A stretch of DNA of 64,000 nucleotides, from the NCBI RefSeq assembly GCF_047528295.1, contig NZ_CP180001.1, positions 2,294,001-2,358,000 on the forward strand. Direction: 5' to 3'. Numbering within the stretch: position 1 is the stretch's first letter; every line of letters begins with the position of its first letter. The notes beneath the pieces are model-generated. The model saw only the letters and a list, made by a program, of their open reading frames with translations. It was not told the origin of the DNA and ran no database searches. Position numbers and translations under genes: made by a program. Source of the DNA: Peptacetobacter sp900550335. GTDB taxonomy: Bacteria > Bacillota > Clostridia > Peptostreptococcales > Peptostreptococcaceae. Shown here piece by piece: positions 43,885 through 51,607 of the stretch.

Positions 43885-43929
43885 GGGTGTAATATACTTT
43901 AAGTTGGTTTTTGTGGGTATATTACACCC
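43885..43929. repeat. perfect 13-bp inverted repeat over 45 bases
   Basis: GGGTGTAATATAC and GTATATTACACCC separated by 19 bases. It shares GTGTAA with the TGTAGTGTAA sites and has nearly the same span. A T-run follows on the plus strand. Confidence 0.65.
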
Positions 43930-43971
43930 AATTTTTTTATAATTGAGTCGGGCTCGTTCCTGGCTCTTTTT

Positions 43972-44244
43972 TTATTGCATAGTTATCATAATTGTTAAGT
44001 CTTTGTATTCTATAGCACATACACCGTTTACAAGTCCTATATCGTGTATAGTTTCAAAATATATATAACAACCTTTTCTGCCCTTTGCTGCTATCTCTAA
44101 AATATCGCTTATAGTTATTTTTGATACTTCAAAACTATCTACAAGTTGCCGTTTTTTGTATATATCAGCTCTTACGATTAAATTGTTTTCTATCCAATTT
44201 GTAACAATTGGAATTATCATTCTTACTTTAGTCAATACTTTCAT
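43972..44244 (-). CDS. hypothetical protein of the element
   Basis: Not recognised. 90 residues, mixed alpha/beta by appearance (MKVLTKVRMIIPIVTNWIEN, then KGRKGCYIYFETIHDIGLVN), no membrane segment. A strong AAAGGAGGTG precedes the ATG. Located downstream of the helicase gene and separated from it by a paired TGTAGTG/CACTACA site. Confidence 0.55.
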   Translation of the reverse strand: MKVLTKVRMIIPIVTNWIENNLIVRADIYKKRQLVDSFEVSKITISDILEIAAKGRKGCYIYFETIHDIGLVNGVCAIEYKDLTIMITMQ

Positions 44245-44389
44245 TTTTTCACCTCCTTTTGTGTCTTAGCTCTGCCCCTTTTTTATTTTTTCTTTCTGTG
44301 ATTGACTATTTCCAATACTTACAAAGCTATGAAGTAAAGCCCCTTTTGTGGTTTTATATCCTGGCTCTTATTCTCCAGGAATAATATTT

Positions 44390-44435
44390 TGTAGTGTAAT
44401 TTTTTTATATATTCTCATTGATTTTTTACACTACA
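44390..44435. repeat. paired TGTAGTG/CACTACA site 5
   Basis: TGTAGTGTAA and TTACACTACA, 10-bp arms over exactly 46 bases, directly after the helicase stop. Confidence 0.7.
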
Positions 44436-44438
44436 TAT

Positions 44439-45806
44439 TTATATATTTTTTAGTCCGTCATTGTCATACATTTTGAACTGTGGGCGAATAAATGTTATCG
44501 GCTCTACTCCAGTAGCTCCATTTCTATTTTTATCTAATTTAAACGCGTATACACTAGTTGATTTTTTGCTTTTATTATTTTTTATTATATTTTCTGCCTC
44601 TTTATCTCCTATACCACCAACACTACTATATACAAATTTTAATTCTTCTTTATCTTGTAAATCATGCAAGTATATAACACTTGTCGCGTCCTGGTATACT
44701 GTAGCTGATTGTCTTATAACATTTTCCCCATGTGGTATACCTTTGAAACTATTGTTTAACTGTACAAGCGCCATAACATGGCAATTATATTTTAGTGTCA
44801 TAGTGCGTATATTTCTTGATATATTAGCGATTATTCTTTCCGCATTTTCTAGCTTTGAGCCGTCCTCAGCACTCAATAACTGTAAGTAATCAATTACTAC
44901 CAAATCGGGTTTATACTTTCTAACTAGCTTGATAATATCTGATATTTTGGTACTGTTATTATCTATCAATAATTTCCCTTCATACTCTCCCAGGTATCCA
45001 CTAGCACTAACGAACCTTTTCCAATCATCAGCCGTAAAATCTTTGTTTCTAAATTTCATTGACGGTATTTTTGAAACCATTGTTGCGAATCTGTCGAATA
45101 CATCAACGTCGGTCATTTCCCTTGATATTATTAATACTTTCTTTCCTTGCTCTAATACATTCAAGGCTATATTTAGGGCTAATGTTGTCTTTCCTACTCC
45201 CGACTTAGCACCAATTATTGTATAGTCTCCAGGCTTAACACCACCTATATTTTTATCAAGTAGACTATAACCAAATTTGGTTTGAATATCAGTATTTTCT
45301 AATCTATTCATAGACTTTTGAACAAGGCTATTAATATCGTTTATACCGTCATTTTGATACTGTATTAGCTTTTCGATTTTATCACTCGTTTCTATTACCT
45401 GGCTCTCTAGCTCTCCGCCATTTAGAAGGTTTTCAATCCCCTCTAATGAATAATTTACAAACTCTCTTTTTTTCCGCAAATCCTCCAATACCATAATAGC
45501 TTTTTCCAAATCATCTTTTTGTAGTGTACAATCACTAACAAATTTAGTTAATTCTGAAAGTGTATATATATTAAGATTGTATGAAGGCTTTTTCAACTCT
45601 TCCATTAGCTCTACAATTGTTACCTCCTTTCCGCTTTTATGAGCGTTTTTGAATCCTTGTATTATAGCTTGTTCTGTATCTGTAAATATTGATATTGGAA
45701 CTATATCAAGTGCCGTTTGAACTTCGGGTTTTAATAACATTAGTCCGATAACATCTTGTTCAGCCGTTTTATTTTTTAGTCGTCTATCATTTTTTAAATT
45801 ATCCAT
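44439..45806 (-). CDS. DnaB-like replicative helicase
   Basis: 455 residues, full length for DnaB. The N-terminal helical domain (TAEQDVIGLMLLKPEVQTAL) is followed by a RecA-like ATPase with Walker A GAKSGVGKTT (199-208) and Walker B-like PDLVVIDYLQLLS. It unwinds DNA at the fork; with the initiator gene upstream it would let the element replicate on its own. AAGGAG precedes the ATG. It is distinct from a host dnaB in context. Confidence 0.93.
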   Translation of the reverse strand: MDNLKNDRRLKNKTAEQDVIGLMLLKPEVQTALDIVPISIFTDTEQAIIQGFKNAHKSGKEVTIVELMEELKKPSYNLNIYTLSELTKFVSDCTLQKDDLEKAIMVLEDLRKKREFVNYSLEGIENLLNGGELESQVIETSDKIEKLIQYQNDGINDINSLVQKSMNRLENTDIQTKFGYSLLDKNIGGVKPGDYTIIGAKSGVGKTTLALNIALNVLEQGKKVLIISREMTDVDVFDRFATMVSKIPSMKFRNKDFTADDWKRFVSASGYLGEYEGKLLIDNNSTKISDIIKLVRKYKPDLVVIDYLQLLSAEDGSKLENAERIIANISRNIRTMTLKYNCHVMALVQLNNSFKGIPHGENVIRQSATVYQDATSVIYLHDLQDKEELKFVYSSVGGIGDKEAENIIKNNKSKKSTSVYAFKLDKNRNGATGVEPITFIRPQFKMYDNDGLKNI

Positions 45807-45959
45807 TTTTTTATTCTCCTTCCTTGCAGCAAGATTTTTATTAAAAGCCCTAAAGCCGTTAAATCGCTTTTAAGGCTTTTTTAATATCTTAATGAGTAAA
45901 TTATCGTTGAGTATATAGAACGTATATTCTCGGTATCAAAGAACCTATATTTTGGGTAT

Positions 45960-46844
45960 TTATTCATTGCTTGATTTCCTTAGATTTATTTTTATAATAT
46001 CCTCAATCGACAAATCAACATCATTATCTTCTAAATAACTTTGACTAGATTCTTTTGTTGCCTGGCTTGGTAGCTCATTAATATAATTTTCAAACTTAGT
46101 TTCATTGAATAGGGTTTCGGGTCTGAGATACTTATTCATTTTCTCATTCTCTAACCATTCACCAACTTTGAAATCAATAACGGCTTTTAGATCCTCGACT
46201 GTATAATCTTTTAATCTTGCACTTATTAGGCTCTTAGTCTTGGTTGTTCCTGGTCTATAGTTTCTATTAGCTTTTAAGTTTAGATATTCCACTACTTCTT
46301 TTATTTCATTCGAATAATCTTTTGTAGTTTTTTTCTTGCTGCTATTAGTCTTTTTATTTGTATTGATACTATCTTTAAAAGCTCCAGGGGGTGCGTCTGA
46401 TTCTTTAGAATCTGACATATTATTATTAGTTATTGTATTAGTATTTATATTAGTATTTGTTGTGTGAATATTTTTCACCCCACTAGTGAATTTATTACAC
46501 CCCACTAGTGAATTATTTTCACATGTATTATTTTCACATGTATTATTTTCACTACTTACTAACATATATTTATCGGGTATAAAATACTTGTTTCCTTTAC
46601 CTTTATAAACTTCTTTTTTTATCCAATTATTTTTCACTAAAAAATCAACTGTTTTAATAGCTGTTCTAGTTGTTATTTTGCTTTTATCTGCTAAAATTTC
46701 ATAACTCGGAAAACTATATCCCAGTTTTTTATTATAAAATCTTATAATTTGTAATAGTACAATTTTTTGGGTAGTTGTTAAATCAGCATCTAAAACATCA
46801 TTCAAGTAAGAAGTAAAGCCATTTTTTAGTTTTTCTTCTTCCAT
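45960..46844 (-). CDS. replication initiator / replisome organiser
   Basis: 294 residues. The N-terminal winged-helix domain (about 20-95: LTTTQKIVLLQIIRFYNKKL, then ITTRTAIKTVDFLVKNNWI) is followed by an Asn/Thr-rich linker. The C-terminal phage domain (about 180-265: EVVEYLNLKANRNYRPGTTK, then FNETKFENYINEL) is that of phage replisome organisers. It probably binds the origin and loads the helicase encoded just downstream. The linker DNA has tandem repeats that spell CENNTCENN. GGTGGTGAGG precedes the ATG. Confidence 0.88.
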   Translation of the reverse strand: MEEEKLKNGFTSYLNDVLDADLTTTQKIVLLQIIRFYNKKLGYSFPSYEILADKSKITTRTAIKTVDFLVKNNWIKKEVYKGKGNKYFIPDKYMLVSSENNTCENNTCENNSLVGCNKFTSGVKNIHTTNTNINTNTITNNNMSDSKESDAPPGAFKDSINTNKKTNSSKKKTTKDYSNEIKEVVEYLNLKANRNYRPGTTKTKSLISARLKDYTVEDLKAVIDFKVGEWLENEKMNKYLRPETLFNETKFENYINELPSQATKESSQSYLEDNDVDLSIEDIIKINLRKSSNE

Positions 46845-46855
46845 AGCCTCACCAC

Positions 46856-47212
46856 CTAATCAACTACATAAAAGCCGTCGCCCTCATAAACTGTTGTGAA
46901 CCATTTTAAACTTTGATTTTTTTCTTTTGGGTCTCTACAACTCATTGATATAAAATCAACTTTTAATATTTCTAAAAACTCATAACACTTTCTATCATTC
47001 AAAATACGGCTTATACATAAAAAACAATCACCATTTAATTTATTATTTACTGTGAAAACTATCTCATTTTTATTTTTTAGTGCTTTAAATCTCCCACCGT
47101 CTGAAACTTCCATTTCCCCTTTTGGTAAGTCATGAATTTTATAATATTCTTCTATTGTTTTAATGGCTCTTTCTTTATGTTTTTCTAATATGGCTCTTTT
47201 ACGTTTGCTCAT
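46856..47212 (-). CDS. hypothetical protein of the element
   Basis: Not recognised. 118 residues with a basic N-terminal helix (MSKRKRAILEKHKERAIKTI) and a beta-rich C-terminus (WFTTVYEGDGFYVVD). AAAGGGGTGAG precedes the ATG. It lies 13 bases downstream of the excisionase-like gene and just before the initiator gene, so it belongs to the early leftward operon. Confidence 0.6.
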   Translation of the reverse strand: MSKRKRAILEKHKERAIKTIEEYYKIHDLPKGEMEVSDGGRFKALKNKNEIVFTVNNKLNGDCFLCISRILNDRKCYEFLEILKVDFISMSCRDPKEKNQSLKWFTTVYEGDGFYVVD

Positions 47213-47225
47213 CAGCTCACCCCTT

Positions 47226-47534
47226 TTAAAATCTTTCGCCTATATGGTCTAATAGCCAGCCATAAACTTCATTCACTAAGATATAAACCTTATCCCCTAT
47301 ATATACACAAGGGAAACCATTATTTTTAGAATCTTTACATAGCTTTCTTAACTTACTTTCTGATATAGGGCATATCTGAGCTACTTCTTTACAAGTCTTT
47401 AAGTTATCTCTGTCTATTCCAGGACTAGAAACTATTTTATATCCTTGTCTTTCTTCTAGCTCTTTCTGTTCTGCTGCTTTGTAAGTCTGAAAAGCTCCGT
47501 CAATGCTCTGTAATAGGTCATTTTCTTTTGTCAT
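47226..47534 (-). CDS. excisionase-like HTH protein
   Basis: 102 residues. The C-terminal part (about 45-100) is a MerR/excisionase-type winged helix: CKEVAQICPISESKLRKLCK, then CVYIGDKVYILVNEVYGWLL. It probably controls excision or early transcription. AGAGGAGGAAT precedes the ATG. Second gene of the leftward operon after the Cro-like gene. Confidence 0.75.
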   Translation of the reverse strand: MTKENDLLQSIDGAFQTYKAAEQKELEERQGYKIVSSPGIDRDNLKTCKEVAQICPISESKLRKLCKDSKNNGFPCVYIGDKVYILVNEVYGWLLDHIGERF

Positions 47535-47538
47535 GGTC

Positions 47539-47730
47539 TTATTCCTCCTCTTTTATTAATTCTTCAACTGAAATATCAAGGGCTTTAGCTAGTTTTTTAT
47601 AAGTAACTAAAGTAACATTTTCAATCGTTCCCTTTTCAATCTTTCTGATAGTAACCATTGAAACCCCCGATAAATCTTGAAGTTGCTTTTGTGTTAAATT
47701 TCTTTTTACTCTTTCTAGCTTTAGAGTCAT
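47539..47730 (-). CDS. Cro-like XRE-family regulator
   Basis: 63 residues, a single lambda-repressor-type HTH: LTQKQLQDLSGVSMVTIRKI. It faces the larger repressor gene across a 157-base control region. First gene of the leftward operon, with its own promoter at 47788-47816 and GGGAGG before the ATG. Confidence 0.88.
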   Translation of the reverse strand: MTLKLERVKRNLTQKQLQDLSGVSMVTIRKIEKGTIENVTLVTYKKLAKALDISVEELIKEEE

Positions 47731-47756
47731 TTTTTATACCTCCCTTTTTATTAAAA

Positions 47757-47780
47757 GTAAATAGTTTCAAATCTATTTAC
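47757..47780. promoter_or_regulatory. candidate operator at the Cro-side start point
   Basis: GTAAATAG, eight bases, CTATTTAC, a perfect inverted repeat at the predicted transcription start of the leftward operon. A related half-site ATTTAC overlaps the -35 of the repressor promoter. Confidence 0.6.
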
Positions 47781-47787
47781 AATAAGC

Positions 47788-47816
47788 ATAATAATATTTT
47801 TACGATAAAAAGTCAA
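47788..47816 (-). promoter_or_regulatory. leftward early promoter of the element
   Basis: Minus strand TTGACT, 17 bases, TATTAT. Confidence 0.75.
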
Positions 47817-47836
47817 GCGAATATATTAAAAAGTGA

Positions 47837-47864
47837 TTTACATATAACGAAAGTATTTTATAAT
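47837..47864 (+). promoter_or_regulatory. rightward promoter of the repressor gene
   Basis: TTTACA, 16 bases, TATAAT, about 24 bases before the repressor ATG. Confidence 0.75.
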
Positions 47865-47887
47865 ATATCTTAGAAGGTGGTGAAAAT

Positions 47888-48769
47888 ATGAATATTGAAT
47901 TATTAAAAAGTAGGCGTAAAGAATTAGGAATGACGCAACAAGATTTAGCCGATAAATGTGGACTTTCTAGAGTTTCAATTTCAAATTATGAAAGTGGTAA
48001 ATCTGAGCCAACGAAAGAAAGTCTTGAAATTTTATCCAGTATTTTAAATGTTTCTGAGAATGATTTATTATTAGAAGATAAGGTAAATTTTGATTTTTCC
48101 GAAGAAAAATATAAAGAAACTTTTGATTTTTTATCATCAGCTTTTACAAAAAAAATAAGTGATTCCTTAGAAAAAAGATTTAAACATAGCAATTTAGACT
48201 TTAAAGATATTGCTTTGAACTTGACAAATTTATTAAATTCTTTAACTTCAAAACAATATATTTTTTCTTATACTTTGAAGAAAATTGTCGCTTTTGACCC
48301 CTCTTCTGATAACCATAAGACTTTTGAAGTTTCAGAATTAGAACAGTATGTATTAAATATTTTATCTTTAACTGAAAATCTAGAAAAAACAAATCGTTCT
48401 AGTATAGATAATGATACATTTGACAGGTTATTAAACGCCGACTCAAAGTTAATAAATACGCGGGAGTCTGCTTTAAAAGTCACTTCTGCTTTCATTCCTA
48501 TAGTGAATATGACTTTAGACACTTTAACAGAATATAATTCTTGTAATCGTGAAATAACACAAGTAGAAAAAGAGTATTTAAAAGAAATGTATATTAAAAC
48601 AAAAGAATCTCTAACTACTGATTTTAATATTGATTTATCTAAATTTAACGATAATCTTAGTAAAAAATCAAAAGAAGAATTAATAAAAAAATTAGATTTA
48701 GAATACAATAAATTCGAAAAAAAATACTTTAATCAAAAAAATAATAAAGAGGGTGGCTCTGATGAGTAA
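47888..48769 (+). CDS. CI/Stl-like repressor without a LexA-type peptidase
   Basis: 293 residues. The N-terminal XRE HTH (about 1-62: LGMTQQDLADKCGLSRVSIS) is followed by about 220 helical residues that show no S24 peptidase sequence and no membrane segment. Such repressors, as in SaPI Stl, are usually relieved by protein partners rather than RecA-driven cleavage. It probably holds the leftward operon off. AGAAGGTGG precedes the ATG. The gene overlaps the integrase by 8 bases. Confidence 0.8.
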   Translation: MNIELLKSRRKELGMTQQDLADKCGLSRVSISNYESGKSEPTKESLEILSSILNVSENDLLLEDKVNFDFSEEKYKETFDFLSSAFTKKISDSLEKRFKHSNLDFKDIALNLTNLLNSLTSKQYIFSYTLKKIVAFDPSSDNHKTFEVSELEQYVLNILSLTENLEKTNRSSIDNDTFDRLLNADSKLINTRESALKVTSAFIPIVNMTLDTLTEYNSCNREITQVEKEYLKEMYIKTKESLTTDFNIDLSKFNDNLSKKSKEELIKKLDLEYNKFEKKYFNQKNNKEGGSDE

Positions 48770-49931
48770 ACGCGCCAATGGTGAGGGCTCTATTGCCTTT
48801 TATAGCTCTCGTAACTGTTACCGCGGACAATTGACTATTGGAATCGACCAAAACGGAAAAGCTAAAAGAAAATCATTTTATGGAAAAACCAAAAAAGAAG
48901 TCAAAGAAAAAATGGATAATTACAAGCTTTTAAATCCTATTGGTCAAGCTGCTATAAATGAATATACAGTGGCCACTTGGTTTAATTATTGGGTTTGGAA
49001 CATAAAAAAAAGAGATATTAAGCCGAAAACATTTGAGCGCTACGAATCAATATATCGAAACTATATTGAAGGCTCTGAAATAGCTAATATCCCACTTTAC
49101 AAACTGAAATTGAATAATATACAAGCATATTATAACAGATTACTAGATAATGGAACAACTGTATCTACTGTTAAACAAATCAACGAAAAATTAAAAACTT
49201 GTTTGGACTTTGCCGAAAAAAATGACTACATAGAAAAAAACTTCGCCAAACTTGTTGAGCTACCAACTGAGAAAAAAGAAAAAAAGAAACAAGTATTCAC
49301 TGTTGATGAACAAGCTCTCTTTATAGAAACTATCAAAGGGCATAAATTAGAAACTTTCTTCCTGGTGGCTCTTAGTACGGGGTTAAGACTTGGCGAACTC
49401 CTGGGGCTTAAATGGTCTGATATAGATTTTGATAATCACACTTTAACTGTCAATAGGTCTGTACGGCGCGGATATATATTTGATGATCAAGATAATAAAC
49501 ATAGGGAAACATTCGAACAAATACCTAAAACAGAAAATGCGTTTCGTACTGTTCCAATAGTTAGTAATGTGTTCAATAAGCTACTAGAACATAAAAAGCA
49601 GCAAGACGAAATCAAAGCTAAATTAGGCGAATCGTTCCAGGATAATAATTTAGTATTTTGTAATAGTGTAGGCTCTTATCTAAACCCAAATTATCCGCCT
49701 AAGCCATTTAAAAGAATCCAGGATAAAATGGGAATACCAAAAGAGGAACATATAAAATTTCATGGACTAAGAAAAACATTTGCGACTAGATTATTTGAAA
49801 AAAATATACCTCCGAAAACTGTCCAGGTCTTAATGGGACACGCGGATATTGAAATAACTTTAAATATATATACTGAAGTTATGGAAGATAAAAAAATAGA
49901 GGCTATAAACGAACTAGAAAATATATTTTAA
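48762..49931 (+). CDS. int: tyrosine-type integrase
   Basis: Phage/ICE integrase of 389 residues. An N-terminal arm-binding domain (about 1-55), a SAM-like core-binding domain (65-165) and a catalytic domain with R209 (STGLRLGE), H334xxR337 (FHGLRKTF), H360 (LMGHAD) and Y370. All catalytic residues are present. I start at the ATG 6 bases after GAGGGTG; an upstream GTG is less likely. It lies next to attR and the four arm-type repeats, and would recombine in the tRNA-Sec 3' end. Confidence 0.95.
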   Translation: MSKRANGEGSIAFYSSRNCYRGQLTIGIDQNGKAKRKSFYGKTKKEVKEKMDNYKLLNPIGQAAINEYTVATWFNYWVWNIKKRDIKPKTFERYESIYRNYIEGSEIANIPLYKLKLNNIQAYYNRLLDNGTTVSTVKQINEKLKTCLDFAEKNDYIEKNFAKLVELPTEKKEKKKQVFTVDEQALFIETIKGHKLETFFLVALSTGLRLGELLGLKWSDIDFDNHTLTVNRSVRRGYIFDDQDNKHRETFEQIPKTENAFRTVPIVSNVFNKLLEHKKQQDEIKAKLGESFQDNNLVFCNSVGSYLNPNYPPKPFKRIQDKMGIPKEEHIKFHGLRKTFATRLFEKNIPPKTVQVLMGHADIEITLNIYTEVMEDKKIEAINELENIF

Positions 49932-49968
49932 TTTGTGGGCTTGGGGCTTTATGCTCCAGGCTCTTTTT

Positions 49969-50021
49969 ATTGAGTTACTTTTTAATTGAGTTACTTTTTA
50001 ATTGAGTTACAATTGAGTTAC
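49969..50021 (+). repeat. right-arm integrase binding repeats
   Basis: Four copies of ATTGAGTTAC at 49969, 49985, 50001 and 50012 (spacings 16, 16 and 11). The last two have the same 11-base spacing as the pair at the left end. Confidence 0.75.
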
Positions 50022-50029
50022 AAGATACA

Positions 50030-50067
50030 AAAAATAAAAAAATACTGACTATCAAAGCCAGTATTTC
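50030..50067 (-). terminator. element-borne terminator for tRNA-Sec
   Basis: AAATACTGGCTTTGATAGTCAGTATTT-type hairpin followed on the minus strand by a T-run. It lies about 30 bases after the tRNA-Sec CCA and inside the element, so it replaces the host terminator now 13 kb away. Confidence 0.75.
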
Positions 50068-50093
50068 CAATCTATTCAAGTTATTATTATCTA

Positions 50094-50114
50094 ATTGGCG
50101 GGAGTGCGTGGGAA
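50094..50114 (-). repeat. attR core within tRNA-Sec
   Basis: 21 bases identical to attL (36851-36871). It covers the CCA end, the acceptor 3' strand and part of the T stem of tRNA-Sec. Confidence 0.95.
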
Positions 50115-50192
50115 TTGAACCCACCTAAGAGGCTCCTAACCCCTCATACTAGTTTTGAAGACTAGAGGGCACACCAGCACCCATCCACCCCC
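50096..50192 (-). tRNA. selC: tRNA-Sec (anticodon UCA)
   Basis: 97 bases with encoded CCA. Anticodon stem CTAGT/ACTAG holds loop CTTCAAA, anticodon TCA. A 6-bp D stem (GGGTGC/GTGCCC with wobbles), long variable arm (GAGG...CCTC) and T arm GTGGG-TTCAATT-CCCAC are typical of tRNA-Sec. The acceptor pairs GGGGGTG with CACTCCC (one G-U); the eighth pair is G-G. It decodes UGA as Sec with SelB, and is the integration site of the element. Confidence 0.95.
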
Positions 50193-50278
50193 GTGGTTTT
50201 TTCAACAGTAATAATATAACACATAGAATACACTTTTGCAAGTGTTATTCAAAAAATAAATAAAAAAATCGAAAAAAA

Positions 50279-51019
50279 CTATATTAAACTCATCTGCTCA
50301 TCTTCTTTTAAATTATTTATCTGCCAATCGATTTCAGTTTTACCAATGCTTTTTAATATTTCATTAGCTTTTTTAAAATGATTACACCCGAAAAATCCTC
50401 TATTTGCAGAAAGTGGACTTGGATGAGTCCCCTCTAATATGTAATGTTTGTCTGTATTTATTAGTTTAACTTTCTTTTTAGCATTATTTCCCCAAAGAAT
50501 AAACACAACTGGATCTTCTCTATCATTTAAAATCTCTATTATTCTATCTGTAAATTTTTCCCAGCCTTTTTTGCTATGAGAGTTCGCTTCGTGTGCTCTA
50601 ACAGTTAGAGATGTGTTTAAAAGAAGAACTCCCTGGTCTGCCCAATCCATAAGGTACCCATTATCTGGAATGAAGCATCCATACTCTGCATTTAATTCCT
50701 TGTACATATTTTTTAATGATGGCGGAGTTTTAATTCCCGGAAGAACTGAAAATGCAAGCCCATGTGCCTGACCGTCATTGTGATATGGATCCTGCCCTAA
50801 AAGAAGAATCTTTGTATCTTTGAATGATGTATGGTTTAAGGCTGTGAATATATCCTCTCTTTTAGGGAATACCTCGTGTTCCTTGTATTCTTCCTTTAAA
50901 AACTCATTTAATTTTTCAAAATATGGCTTATCAAATTCATCACTTAAAAGCTCTTTCCAATCCGTATTTATCAAACCTTCCCACGATTTTTTAGTGAAGT
51001 TTTCTTCATTATATGACAT
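50279..51019 (-). CDS. ung: uracil-DNA glycosylase
   Basis: Family 1 UDG that removes uracil from DNA. GQDPYHNDGQAHGLAFSV carries catalytic D77, and HPSPLSANRGFFGCNHF the DNA-intercalating loop. 246 residues, slightly longer than usual because of the N-terminal segment. CAGGAGG precedes the ATG. Lies between tRNA-Sec and the NusG-II-domain gene. Confidence 0.96.
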   Translation of the reverse strand: MSYNEENFTKKSWEGLINTDWKELLSDEFDKPYFEKLNEFLKEEYKEHEVFPKREDIFTALNHTSFKDTKILLLGQDPYHNDGQAHGLAFSVLPGIKTPPSLKNMYKELNAEYGCFIPDNGYLMDWADQGVLLLNTSLTVRAHEANSHSKKGWEKFTDRIIEILNDREDPVVFILWGNNAKKKVKLINTDKHYILEGTHPSPLSANRGFFGCNHFKKANEILKSIGKTEIDWQINNLKEDEQMSLI

Positions 51020-51085
51020 AAATTTTCCTCCTGTTTATCTTTTTACCATTACTTATCTTCTATCCGTATAGATATTAAAAACAAT

Positions 51086-51457
51086 CTACTGAACTACAGC
51101 ATCTATGCTATCATCAGTATTGCCGTCTACTATTTTTATGTTCAACTTATTAGGTATGCAAACTATACTCTGGCTCGGCTTTGTGATAAATCCTGTTTTG
51201 ACACACACCTTATCTGGACAATTAGCCTCAGTCACCTCAACACCTCTATCATGCACCTTAACCTTATTTATATGCTCTCCGTCCTTTATTGTAAATTCAT
51301 CTTCCTCATCTAGTGGAATCTCTTTATAAAGCTCATTATCTTTATAAACTTCTACAAATGCAGCCTTCTCATTTGCATCCTTAAACTTTGTATACCCAAA
51401 AAGTGCTACAACTGCTATTAATACAACTGCTATTAAAATAAAATCTTTCTTTTTCAT
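51086..51457 (-). CDS. membrane-anchored NusG domain II protein
   Basis: 123 residues. An N-terminal membrane anchor (about 6-24) is followed by a NusG-II domain with CPDKVCVKTGFITKPSQSIV and CIPNKLNIKI. These proteins lie on the outer face of the membrane and commonly occur beside ApbE and Rnf-type redox genes; here apbE is divergent, 150 bases away. Role unknown, perhaps redox enzyme maturation. GGGGGAAG precedes the ATG. Confidence 0.85.
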   Translation of the reverse strand: MKKKDFILIAVVLIAVVALFGYTKFKDANEKAAFVEVYKDNELYKEIPLDEEDEFTIKDGEHINKVKVHDRGVEVTEANCPDKVCVKTGFITKPSQSIVCIPNKLNIKIVDGNTDDSIDAVVQ

Positions 51458-51607
51458 CTAACTTCCCCCAAAATTTTCTACAAATTATTCTTTTATAAAT
51501 AATTCTTCTATTTTCTTTGTACGATAAATTTGCTGTCAATTATGATATAATTAATCATATCATACTTTGATATTAACTACTATAAATTTAAATAAGGAGA
51601 ATTAAAA

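Larger units (their letters stand above)
36851..50114. mobile_element. integrated phage-satellite-like element in the tRNA-Sec gene
   Basis: A 13.2-kb insert bounded by 21-bp direct repeats of the tRNA-Sec 3' end (36851-36871 and 50094-50114). It encodes a tyrosine integrase next to the right end, divergent repressor and Cro-like genes, an excisionase-like protein, replication initiator and helicase, a J-domain protein, several small unknown proteins and four sigma-like regulators. No capsid, tail, portal, terminase, lysis or conjugation genes are recognisable. This fits a PICI-like satellite better than a full prophage or ICE, but the helper is unknown. Confidence 0.88.

Noticed and set aside
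43120..45530. Single TGTAGTG words at about 41337, 43127 and 45520.
   Set aside because: They lack a CACTACA partner at the 46-56-base distance, so they are not counted as sites.
36851..50114. Interpretation as a conjugative or mobilizable element.
   Set aside because: No relaxase, coupling protein or type IV secretion gene is recognisable.
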